64,000 bases of DNA from Arenibacter aquaticus (GTDB lineage: Bacteria; Bacteroidota; Bacteroidia; Flavobacteriales; Flavobacteriaceae): NCBI RefSeq assembly GCF_003957295.1, contig NZ_RQPJ01000002.1, positions 248,001 to 312,000 on the forward strand. Reading direction: 5' to 3'. The position numbers were made by a program, and so were the translations under genes. Shown here one piece after another: positions 56,906-64,000 of this stretch. A model generated the notes under the pieces. It saw only the letters and a list, made by a program, of their open reading frames with translations, made no database searches and was not told the origin of the DNA. The stretch's first letter is position 1. The number at the start of each line of letters is the position of its first letter.

Positions 56906-57401
56906 TTACTTTATTAATGTGATAAGATTTGTACTATTGATATTGGTACAGGTACTTATTTTTAATAAGCTCAATTTTTTTGGATATATCAACCCTATGG
57001 TGTATATTCTCTTCCTCTACTGGTACCCGATCAAGAAAAAAAGACCGGCATTTTTGCTTAGCAGCTTCCTATTGGGCTTTATGGTAGACCTTTTTTCGGA
57101 CACCCTTGCCTTACATGCTGCCGCTACGGTGACCATTGCCTATTTACGGCCCACCATTATGCGATTTTGTTTTGGTGTAAACTACGAATTTCAAAGTTTT
57201 AAACTAACCAATACCACTAGCGCACAACAATTTACGTTTTTAGCGTTATTAATAACAATACATCATTTGGTATTCTTTACCGTAGAAATTTTCAGTTTTG
57301 CAAATACACTGTTAATTTTGAAAAAAACGATGTTTTTTAGCTTGGCCACATTAATTTTGTGCCTATTGTTGAGTTCACTTTTTAGTGTAAAAAAAGAATG
57401 A
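56892..57401 (+). CDS. mreD: Rod shape-determining protein MreD
   Basis: The 169-residue membrane protein has about five helices (FVLLILVQVLIFNKL, PMVYILFLYWYPI, and others) and the conserved GFMVDLFSD motif. It overlaps mreC at the start and mrdA by ATGA at the end, so the genes are translationally coupled. Role in the elongasome follows from the operon. Confidence 0.93.
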   Translation: MIRNSYFINVIRFVLLILVQVLIFNKLNFFGYINPMVYILFLYWYPIKKKRPAFLLSSFLLGFMVDLFSDTLALHAAATVTIAYLRPTIMRFCFGVNYEFQSFKLTNTTSAQQFTFLALLITIHHLVFFTVEIFSFANTLLILKKTMFFSLATLILCLLLSSLFSVKKE

Positions 57402-59266
57402 GAAAACTTCTATTGTCGTCCATTATATTATTGGTTGGATTAACTTTTATCGGCAGATTGTCATATCTACAGATATTTAGTTTTTCCCCTAACCAAATAT
57501 TGGAGGATCCGGCCATAAAAGCGGTTTACGACTATCCGGAGAGAGGTTATATCTACGACAGAAATGGCAAGCTTTTGGTAGCCAATCAACCTGCCTATGA
57601 CGTTATGGTCATCCCTAGGGAAGTAAAGCCATTGGACACGCTGGAATTTTGTAAACTTCTAGGGATTGACAAAGAGAAATTTATTTCCCAATTAAAAAAA
57701 GCAAGGATATACTCCCCTAGATTACCCTCTGTATTGGTACCACAACTTTCAAAAGAGGACTACGGGAGGCTTCAAGAAAAAATGAGGAGATTTGAAGGTT
57801 TTTACATCCAAAAAAGGTCCTTGCGCTATTATGACACAAACAGTGGAGCCAATGTATTGGGCTATATCAGTGAGGTAAATGAATGGGATTTGGAAAGAAA
57901 CCCATCCTATGCCGCAGGAGAGTTAAAAGGAACCACAGGTATAGAAAAGGAATACGAATCTATCTTAAGGGGACGCAAAGGGGTAAAGTACATTCAAAAG
58001 GACCGTTTTAACAGGGATATAGGCCCTTATAAGGACGGTGCCCTGGACACCCTCCCTGAACAGGGAAAACAAATTACCGTCACCCTGGATAAAACACTTC
58101 AGGAGTACGGGGAAAAACTAATGGTAGGAAAACACGGTGGTGTGGTAGCCATTGAGCCTGCCTCTGGGGAAATCCTCGCCCTAATTTCCGGTCCCACCTA
58201 CGATCCTGCGCTATTGGTTGGTAGGGAAAGGTCCAAGAATTATAGTAAATTGCACTATGACACCATTGCCAAACCCACCTTTGACCGGTCTATTTTGGCC
58301 TCCCAATCGCCCGGATCCCCATTTAAAACCCTAAATGCCCTAGTAGCACTTCAGGAGGGAGCCGTAACTCCAGAAACCACTATTAAGTGCTACAACGGAT
58401 TTTACGTAGGAAGAAGAAAAAGAGGTTGTCATTGTGGTGGCGGCAACAGAGACCTTAATTCGGGCATATACCTCTCTTGCAACGCCTATTTTGCAGGGGC
58501 ATTCAGAAAAATATACGACCTATTCCCCACCTCGGCAGAAGGTATGGATGTATGGGAAAAACATATGAAGAGTTTTGGTCTGGGTTCTTATTTGGGCTAT
58601 GACTTACCTACCGGCAGACCTGGAAGAATTCCCAACAAAGAATACTATAACAGGATATACGGTAGCAAAAGATGGTCCTCTTCCACCATCATATCCAATT
58701 CCATTGGCCAAGGAGAGGTAGAGGTTACCCCAATCCAATTGGCCAATATGACTGCGGCTATTGCCAACAGAGGACATTATTTCACACCCCATGTCATAAA
58801 AAAAATAGGGGGTGAGGATATCAGTATCCCTAAATTCACAGAAGCCAAGCATACCTCAATAGACAAAAAATATTTTGAACCTGTAATAGAAGGAATGGCC
58901 AACGTATATCACAAGGGAACGGCCAGGTGGTTACAGATCAAGGATATTGAGATTGCAGGAAAAACGGGAACCGTAGAAAATTTTACCAGGATCAATGGCG
59001 TACGTACCCAACTTACGGATAATTCCGTATTTGTGGCCTTTGCCCCGGTAGACAATCCCCAAATTGCCATTGCGGTATATATAGAAAATGGATACTATGG
59101 ATCTCGTTATGCCGGTCATATTGCCACATTGATGATCGAAAAATACCTAAAAGGGGAAATTACCCGTGCAGATTTGGAAAAAAGAATGCTGGAAAAAACT
59201 TTGGAAGATGAATATGCCAAACCCTATAGCGGAGAACCTTTTAAAATAAACGAGCGTGTCTGGTAA
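57398..59266 (+). CDS. mrdA: Penicillin-binding protein 2 (elongation transpeptidase)
   Basis: The 622-residue class B PBP has an N-terminal membrane helix, a dimerisation domain (RGYIYDRNGKLLVANQPAYDV), and the transpeptidase domain. Catalytic motifs are SPFK (SxxK, within PGSPFKTL), SCN (SxN), and KTG (AGKTGTVEN). It crosslinks peptidoglycan together with RodA in the elongasome. An insert with CHCGGG around residue 346 precedes the SxN motif. The end overlaps rodA by 11 bp. Confidence 0.96.
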   Translation: MRKLLLSSIILLVGLTFIGRLSYLQIFSFSPNQILEDPAIKAVYDYPERGYIYDRNGKLLVANQPAYDVMVIPREVKPLDTLEFCKLLGIDKEKFISQLKKARIYSPRLPSVLVPQLSKEDYGRLQEKMRRFEGFYIQKRSLRYYDTNSGANVLGYISEVNEWDLERNPSYAAGELKGTTGIEKEYESILRGRKGVKYIQKDRFNRDIGPYKDGALDTLPEQGKQITVTLDKTLQEYGEKLMVGKHGGVVAIEPASGEILALISGPTYDPALLVGRERSKNYSKLHYDTIAKPTFDRSILASQSPGSPFKTLNALVALQEGAVTPETTIKCYNGFYVGRRKRGCHCGGGNRDLNSGIYLSCNAYFAGAFRKIYDLFPTSAEGMDVWEKHMKSFGLGSYLGYDLPTGRPGRIPNKEYYNRIYGSKRWSSSTIISNSIGQGEVEVTPIQLANMTAAIANRGHYFTPHVIKKIGGEDISIPKFTEAKHTSIDKKYFEPVIEGMANVYHKGTARWLQIKDIEIAGKTGTVENFTRINGVRTQLTDNSVFVAFAPVDNPQIAIAVYIENGYYGSRYAGHIATLMIEKYLKGEITRADLEKRMLEKTLEDEYAKPYSGEPFKINERVW

Positions 59267-60539
59267 AAGTGTTCTTAAACGATTGGACTGGTTTAGTGTT
59301 CTGCTTTACATCTGCCTGGTCTTTATTGGTTGGATCAACATCTATTCCAGCACCTTTACCGATGAGGCTACATCTATATTTGATTTTGCGTCCCTTTATG
59401 GTAAGCAGCTTTTTTTTATAGGAACCAGTGCCGTGGCCATTGTGATCATCCTAGCCCTGGAAGCGAATTTCTACGAGCGCTTTTCCAGTCTTTTCTATAT
59501 TATATCCATAGTCCTATTATTGGGATTATTTGTGTTTGGAAAGACCATCGCCGGGGCCACTTCATGGTACAATTTGGGTTTCTTTAATTTACAGCCCTCA
59601 GAATTTGCCAAAGTAGCTACAGCACTAGCTCTGGCCAAATACTTAAGTGATATACAAACCGACATAAAACGTCAAAAAGATCAAATGATCGCACTTTTGA
59701 TTATTTTGCTCCCCGCATTTTTGATCATTCCCCAGCCCGACCCTGGAAGCGCACTGGTCTTTTTTGCTTTAATATTCGTTATTTTCAGGGAGGGACTACC
59801 CTTGTATTATTTGGGAATAGGCAGTATGATTGTATTGATATTTATTCTCACCCTAAAGTTTGGAACCATTTGGGTTGCTATAATCCTTGGATTGTTGCTG
59901 GCCCTCTTTCTATTATTTAAAAAACCGTCCTTTAAGGTACCCATCATTCCGGTCTCGCTTATCTATATTGCCATCATATTGTTTTCCCTATCCGTGAATT
60001 TTGTCTTTAATTCGGTTTTCGAACAACGCCATAGGGACCGTTTTGGGCTTTGGCTAAGACTTGAAAAAGATCCCAAAAAATTGGAAGAGATTAGAAAAAC
60101 CATAGGGTATAACACCTATCAATCCGAAAAGGCCATTGAATCTGGTGGTTTTTCTGGCAAAGGGTTTTTGGAAGGCACACGTACCAAAGGGGATTTTGTA
60201 CCGGAACAACATACCGATTATATTTTTACAACGGTTGGAGAAGAGTGGGGTTTTCTTGGCACAGCTACCGTAGTAATTCTTTTTACCCTGCTGCTTTTAA
60301 GACTAATTCATTTATCCGAACGCCAAAAGAACCACTTTAGCCGCATGTACGGCTATGGGGTCATATCTATTTTGTTCGTGCACTACTTTATCAATATTGG
60401 AATGGTTATCGGAGTACTGCCCACCATAGGAATACCACTGCCCTTTTTCAGCTATGGCGGATCGGGCTTATTGTTCTTTTCGGCCCTATTGTTTATTTTC
60501 CTTAAATTGGATGCCAACAGATTAAATGAGCTTACCTAA
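59256..60539 (+). CDS. rodA: Peptidoglycan glycosyltransferase RodA
   Basis: The 427-residue SEDS family protein has about ten membrane helices and the family motifs LQPSEFAK, QPDPGSAL, and GIPLPFFSYGGSG. It polymerises glycan strands in partnership with PBP2. The start is GTG 59256, inside the mrdA end. It is the last gene of the mre operon and converges on the nuclease gene, overlapping its end by 4 bp. Confidence 0.96.
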   Translation: MSGKSVLKRLDWFSVLLYICLVFIGWINIYSSTFTDEATSIFDFASLYGKQLFFIGTSAVAIVIILALEANFYERFSSLFYIISIVLLLGLFVFGKTIAGATSWYNLGFFNLQPSEFAKVATALALAKYLSDIQTDIKRQKDQMIALLIILLPAFLIIPQPDPGSALVFFALIFVIFREGLPLYYLGIGSMIVLIFILTLKFGTIWVAIILGLLLALFLLFKKPSFKVPIIPVSLIYIAIILFSLSVNFVFNSVFEQRHRDRFGLWLRLEKDPKKLEEIRKTIGYNTYQSEKAIESGGFSGKGFLEGTRTKGDFVPEQHTDYIFTTVGEEWGFLGTATVVILFTLLLLRLIHLSERQKNHFSRMYGYGVISILFVHYFINIGMVIGVLPTIGIPLPFFSYGGSGLLFFSALLFIFLKLDANRLNELT

Positions 60540-61348
60540 AATTTCCAACCCTTAACACTTTTTGACCGCTCAAGGGCATCTTCATAATCATCGGGCAAAG
60601 CATGGAAAAAATCGATTCCGGTCAGGGCCTCCACCTCATCCACGGAAACTACAAATTGCTCTAAATTCCCATCAACCTCTTTATGGGGAAAAAGAAAGGC
60701 GATTAGTTTTAGATTCTTTCCATCTCCTCTGGCAATAATTTTATAATAAAATTTGGGCACGGCCACTTCTTCCTCCCCAATGGTAGGTAGCCCCTCTTCC
60801 AACACCCCCGCCGTAACCACCGTCAGCGGACCCCATTTCTTAGCCCAATACCTTATTTTTTGTTCCAAACGATTCCAAATTCCGGCGTTAAAATCACGCT
60901 TTTGCGGACTAATATTACTGGTATAAAAAGTTTCATTGTAGGCAAACTCGGAAAATCTGCGATCCCCGGCCGGGCATAGGTGCCCCCTATTATAACCCGA
61001 TCCCCTATAATTTTTCCAATCCGCAGATTTAGTAGTAACCCATGGATCTTCAATAAATAATGGCCTCGTCCTGTCATCACGTGTTAAGTGAGATTTCTCC
61101 AAAATATAAATTACCCATTCCGCCTGTTCAAAGGCTTCATGATAAGACAAAGCGTAAAAATTATGTTGAACAATCTCCCCGGTAGTGGATGTTGGCCATA
61201 AAAATTCATGGATATCGGTCTTATGCCCCACCTGTGCGGGTGAGGAGTAGCTTGCAGGGGTGTAAAAGTTATCGAATACCCAAAATAACACCACACAAAC
61301 CAGTAACAGCGTAGTATAAATAAGCCTATTTTTCCTATATTTATTCAT
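60536..61348 (-). CDS. DNA/RNA non-specific endonuclease, secreted
   Basis: From ATG 61348 the product has 270 residues; an upstream ATG at 61390 adds 14 residues before the hydrophobic anchor LIYTTLLLVCVVLFWVF, so 61348 fits better. The beta-beta-alpha-metal nuclease domain has GYNRGHLCPAGDRR in place of the common DRGH motif, followed by the metal-site Asn region (NISPQKRDFNAGIWNRLE). Such NucA-type enzymes cut DNA and RNA with Mg2+ outside the cytoplasm. The Asp-to-Asn change in the motif is noted as unusual. Convergent with rodA. Confidence 0.88.
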   Translation of the reverse strand: MNKYRKNRLIYTTLLLVCVVLFWVFDNFYTPASYSSPAQVGHKTDIHEFLWPTSTTGEIVQHNFYALSYHEAFEQAEWVIYILEKSHLTRDDRTRPLFIEDPWVTTKSADWKNYRGSGYNRGHLCPAGDRRFSEFAYNETFYTSNISPQKRDFNAGIWNRLEQKIRYWAKKWGPLTVVTAGVLEEGLPTIGEEEVAVPKFYYKIIARGDGKNLKLIAFLFPHKEVDGNLEQFVVSVDEVEALTGIDFFHALPDDYEDALERSKSVKGWKF

Positions 61349-61519
61349 GTTATAAATATAACGCAAAACTGCCTTCCACAACCCAATCATTTGTAAGCTT
61401 GGGTACGGTTTTCCGACCTATGGTTTGTAGGGATTATTAAAAAGGGTAGTTTCAAGTTTACCGATAGCACCCTAGTCCAAACAAAAAATACTATATATAC
61501 CAAGAAAGAAAATGCAACT

Positions 61520-61984
61520 ATGTTAACATGGAAAGATATCATTCATTTCAGCACCACTAAAAATCCTACCCCTGACAAACGGGTGGAAAAAACTGAAGAG
61601 GAATGGAGCGCTTTATTAACTCCGGAGCAATTTAGGATTACGCGAAAAAAAGGAACGGAGGCACCTCACAGCGGGGCACTTTGTAGCAGTCATGAAGCTG
61701 GTAAATATAGCTGCATATGTTGCAATACCCCCTTGTTTGATTCCACCATAAAATTTGAATCCGGAAGTGGCTGGCCCAGCTTTACACAACCCATAAAGGA
61801 AAATGCGATAAAATACCACAGGGACACTTCTTTTGGCATGATAAGGGTAGAGGTGCTTTGCAACAGTTGTGATGCCCATTTGGGCCATGTCTTTCCCGAC
61901 GGCCCTGAACCCAGCGGTCTGCGCTATTGCATCAATTCCGAATCTATGCAAATAATTAAAGAAAGTATATCTAATGAAAAATAA
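61520..61984 (+). CDS. msrB: Peptide-methionine (R)-S-oxide reductase MsrB
   Basis: The 154-residue enzyme has the MsrB zinc Cys pairs (CICC and CNSC), the substrate motif GSGWPSF, and the catalytic Cys in RYCINSESM. It reduces the R form of methionine sulfoxide in proteins. No signal peptide. It overlaps msrA by 11 bp, so both stereoisomer reductases are made together. Confidence 0.97.
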   Translation: MLTWKDIIHFSTTKNPTPDKRVEKTEEEWSALLTPEQFRITRKKGTEAPHSGALCSSHEAGKYSCICCNTPLFDSTIKFESGSGWPSFTQPIKENAIKYHRDTSFGMIRVEVLCNSCDAHLGHVFPDGPEPSGLRYCINSESMQIIKESISNEK

Positions 61985-62525
61985 AAAATTGGAAACCGCC
62001 ACAGTCGGCGGTGGTTGTTTTTGGTGCGTGGAAGCCGTCTTTCAGGAGGTGGAAGGGGTAGAACAGGTAGTTTCTGGTTATAGTGGTGGAAATGCACCCG
62101 GCAAACCTACTTATAGAGAGGTTTGTTCCGGACTTACAGGCCATGCCGAAGTAGTTCAAATTACCTATGACGCCAACACTATTTCCTATGAAGACCTTTT
62201 GATTATCTTTATGACAAGTCATGACCCTACTACCCTAAACCAACAGGGAGCCGATATTGGCACTCAGTACCGTTCAGTGATTTATTACCACAATGATGAA
62301 CAAAAAGAGATTGCAGGGATGGTACTGGCCAAAATTGCCTCTTATTATGAATCACCCATTGTGACAGAGATAAGTCCATTAGGGCAATTCTATGAGGCTG
62401 AGGAGCATCATCAAAACTACTATAGAAGTAATAAATCACAGGGCTATTGCAGTGCTGTCATCACACCAAAACTATCCAAGCTTCGCCAGATGCACGCCGA
62501 TAAGCTTAAAAAAACGAAGGTATAG
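61974..62525 (+). CDS. msrA: Peptide-methionine (S)-S-oxide reductase MsrA
   Basis: The 183-residue enzyme has the catalytic GGGCFWCVEAVF motif at residues 13-24, then GYSGGNAPGKPTY and DIGTQYRSVIYY, all standard. It reduces the S form of methionine sulfoxide. It follows msrB by an 11-bp overlap. A weak hairpin lies after the stop. Confidence 0.97.
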   Translation: MKNKKLETATVGGGCFWCVEAVFQEVEGVEQVVSGYSGGNAPGKPTYREVCSGLTGHAEVVQITYDANTISYEDLLIIFMTSHDPTTLNQQGADIGTQYRSVIYYHNDEQKEIAGMVLAKIASYYESPIVTEISPLGQFYEAEEHHQNYYRSNKSQGYCSAVITPKLSKLRQMHADKLKKTKV

Positions 62526-62535
62526 TTACAACCTT

Positions 62536-62555
62536 GGAGCCTTTTTAAAGGTTCC
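62536..62555 (+). terminator. Weak hairpin after msrA
   Basis: GGAGCCTTT (62536-62544) and AAAGGTTCC (62547-62555) pair with one G-U. The loop is short and the following bases only moderately U-rich, so the call is weak. The rest of the 281-bp gap to the next gene shows nothing recognisable. Confidence 0.35.
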
Positions 62556-62806
62556 AGAGCATTTTAAGCTGGACCTAGGGTCCTGATTTATACCAACCAT
62601 ATGGTATTCCCAACAGGATGTTTTGGAGCAACTTGCACCTCTATTCCAAAATAAGCCAACAGCCTGCAGGGATTATAAAAGAGCAACAATACCATTCGCA
62701 AGACTGTACCAAAGCCAAAAGAAACGCTAACAGTACTTATAATACAGCTACCCAATACAGCAAGGCAACACAGGCAAAGTAGATCATTACATTAAAATAC
62801 CATATT

Positions 62807-63076
62807 TTGAAAGTACAACACGATAAAGAGAAGCAAAGATTTACAATGGATATAAACGGCGAAACAGCCAAAGTAAACTACAGAATGGACAATGGCAAGA
62901 TGTACCTTACCTACTCTGAGGTCCCTTCCCATTTAAGGGGTAAAGGCCATGGAAAGAAACTTGTAGAAAAAACCTTCTCCAAATTAACAGAGGAAGGCTA
63001 TACGGCCGTTGCAGTATGCGCCTATATAAAGACAGTAGCTAGAAGAAGCGATAAGTGGAACTCAATAATTGAATAA
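62807..63076 (+). CDS. Small GNAT family N-acetyltransferase-like protein (YjdJ type)
   Basis: The 89-residue protein is a single short GNAT domain. It has the acetyl-CoA binding region ([20 protein letters not shown], with the R/Q-x-x-G-x-G/A pattern) and ends with [12 protein letters not shown]. The start is TTG 62807; the first in-frame ATG (62846) would remove the conserved first strand. Members of this short group are found widely but their acceptor is unknown. selO starts 8 bp after its stop. Confidence 0.85.
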   Translation: MKVQHDKEKQRFTMDINGETAKVNYRMDNGKMYLTYSEVPSHLRGKGHGKKLVEKTFSKLTEEGYTAVAVCAYIKTVARRSDKWNSIIE

Positions 63077-63084
63077 ATATTAGG

Positions 63085-64000
63085 ATGAATCTGAACATCA
63101 AAGATACTTTTAACAAAGAACTCCCTGCTGACCCGATCACGGAAAATAGTAGGCGTCAGGTTATGGGGGCTTGCTATTCCTTTGTTAAGCCCAAACAGCC
63201 CTTAAAACCATCTCTAATACACAGCTCAGATGAAATGGGTGCCAATTTGGGCCTTTCCCAAGCAGACTTGGAATCTAAGAAGTTTCTTGATATTTTTAGT
63301 GGCAATTCCGTACTACCAAATACCAACCCCTACGCCATGTGTTATGGCGGACATCAGTTTGGAAATTGGGCAGGCCAGTTGGGGGATGGCAGGGCCATTA
63401 ACTTGTTTGAGGTTAACCACATGGACAAACAGTGGGCCCTACAACTTAAAGGTGCTGGCGAAACGCCCTATTCCAGAACAGCAGACGGATTGGCCGTTCT
63501 ACGTTCTTCCATACGGGAATATCTGTGCAGTGAGGCCATGTACCATTTGGGCGTACCCACTACCAGAGCCCTATCCTTGGCATTAACTGGTGATAAGGTA
63601 TTGAGGGATGTATTGTACAACGGTAATCCCGCTTATGAAAAAGGGGCGGTGGTTTGCAGGGTAGCACCGACGTTTATACGCTTTGGCAATTTTGAAATTT
63701 TAAGCGCGAGGCAGGATGTAGCCACCCTGAAGACCTTGACCAACTATACCATCAGGCATTTTTTTCCACATATAAAAGAGGGTGCCAAAGAAGGCTATCT
63801 ACAGCTTTTTAAAGAAGTTTCTGAACGCAGCTTGGAAATGATCATCCACTGGCAACGTGTAGGCTTTGTTCACGGTGTTATGAATACCGACAATATGTCT
63901 ATCCTAGGCCTTACTATAGATTATGGCCCTTACGGCTGGCTAGAGGGCTATGACCATGGATGGACCCCAAACACCACTGACCGACAGTATAAGCGTTATA
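63085..64000 (+). CDS. selO: SelO/YdiU family protein adenylyltransferase (partial, N-terminal part)
   Basis: About 305 residues are visible before the window ends. SelO is a pseudokinase-fold enzyme that transfers AMP to protein side chains. Seen here are the nucleotide-site motifs [29 protein letters not shown] and [14 protein letters not shown], and the catalytic-loop region [13 protein letters not shown] with the following metal-site DYGPYG. The C-terminal part is outside the window. It follows the small GNAT gene by 8 bp. Confidence 0.95.
   Translation, partial: MNLNIKDTFNKELPADPITENSRRQVMGACYSFVKPKQPLKPSLIHSSDEMGANLGLSQADLESKKFLDIFSGNSVLPNTNPYAMCYGGHQFGNWAGQLGDGRAINLFEVNHMDKQWALQLKGAGETPYSRTADGLAVLRSSIREYLCSEAMYHLGVPTTRALSLALTGDKVLRDVLYNGNPAYEKGAVVCRVAPTFIRFGNFEILSARQDVATLKTLTNYTIRHFFPHIKEGAKEGYLQLFKEVSERSLEMIIHWQRVGFVHGVMNTDNMSILGLTIDYGPYGWLEGYDHGWTPNTTDRQYKRY

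Noticed and set aside
63230-63586. 118-residue frame on the plus strand
   Set aside because: It is an alternative frame inside selO, whose own frame carries all family motifs.

Overview
The window is chromosomal DNA of a gliding member of the Flavobacteriaceae (Bacteroidota), probably marine. The main evidence is a gldK-gldL-gldM-gldN block (type IX secretion and gliding motor), a TonB-dependent receptor with a carboxypeptidase-like N-terminal domain, flavobacterial-type -7 boxes (TAnnTTTG), and gene strings typical of the group (miaB, sigma-54 activator, lptE, TPR gene, secG; groES-groEL; purH with mreBCD-mrdA-rodA). I cannot name the species from sequence alone. I see no rRNA, tRNA, CRISPR array, prophage or intact insertion sequence.

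Region 1 (1-1150): the 5' part of an M20 amidohydrolase, then a small accessory island. The island holds a DUF559 endonuclease-like gene with a frameshifted tail, set among hairpin-forming repeats.

Region 2 (1150-16100): the most unusual part. Two paralogous sets of planctomycete-type genes lie in tandem on the minus strand. Set B (15000 to 7657) encodes a haem c/DUF1549/LamG/DUF1553 lipoprotein, a Tat-exported DUF1501 protein, a Tat-exported NHL-like propeller, and a DUF2231/haem c/LRR membrane protein. Set A (7434 to 1153) encodes haem c/DUF1549/DUF1553, DUF1501, DUF2231/haem c/LRR, and ApbE. A divergent AraC-type regulator stands at the head of set B. I read this as an inducible envelope redox system of unknown substrate. 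The LamG domain and AraC regulator suggest, but do not show, a carbohydrate.

Region 3 (16200-31400): YceI and a formylglycine-enzyme-fold lipoprotein, an M16 peptidase, a small CPXCG protein, a TolC/RND/adaptor efflux operon, twin plant-type LRR proteins with an operator-like upstream region, an ABC-F ATPase and a DUF983 protein.

Region 4 (31300-42500): a FAD-dependent oxidoreductase, gldKLMN, an arginase-fold protein that has lost metal ligands, topA, and an LVIVD-repeat lipoprotein.

Region 5 (42500-64000): mainly housekeeping genes: miaB to secG, groES-groEL, a probable metal-related HYC_CC_PP/TonB receptor/HMA operon, a free-methionine sulfoxide reductase-like GAF protein, purH, the rod-shape operon mreB-mreC-mreD-mrdA-rodA, a secreted endonuclease, msrB-msrA, a small GNAT protein, and the start of selO, cut by the window end.

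Starts were adjusted to ATG where the longest frame began at TTG or GTG and a signal peptide or conserved N-terminus favoured an internal ATG.
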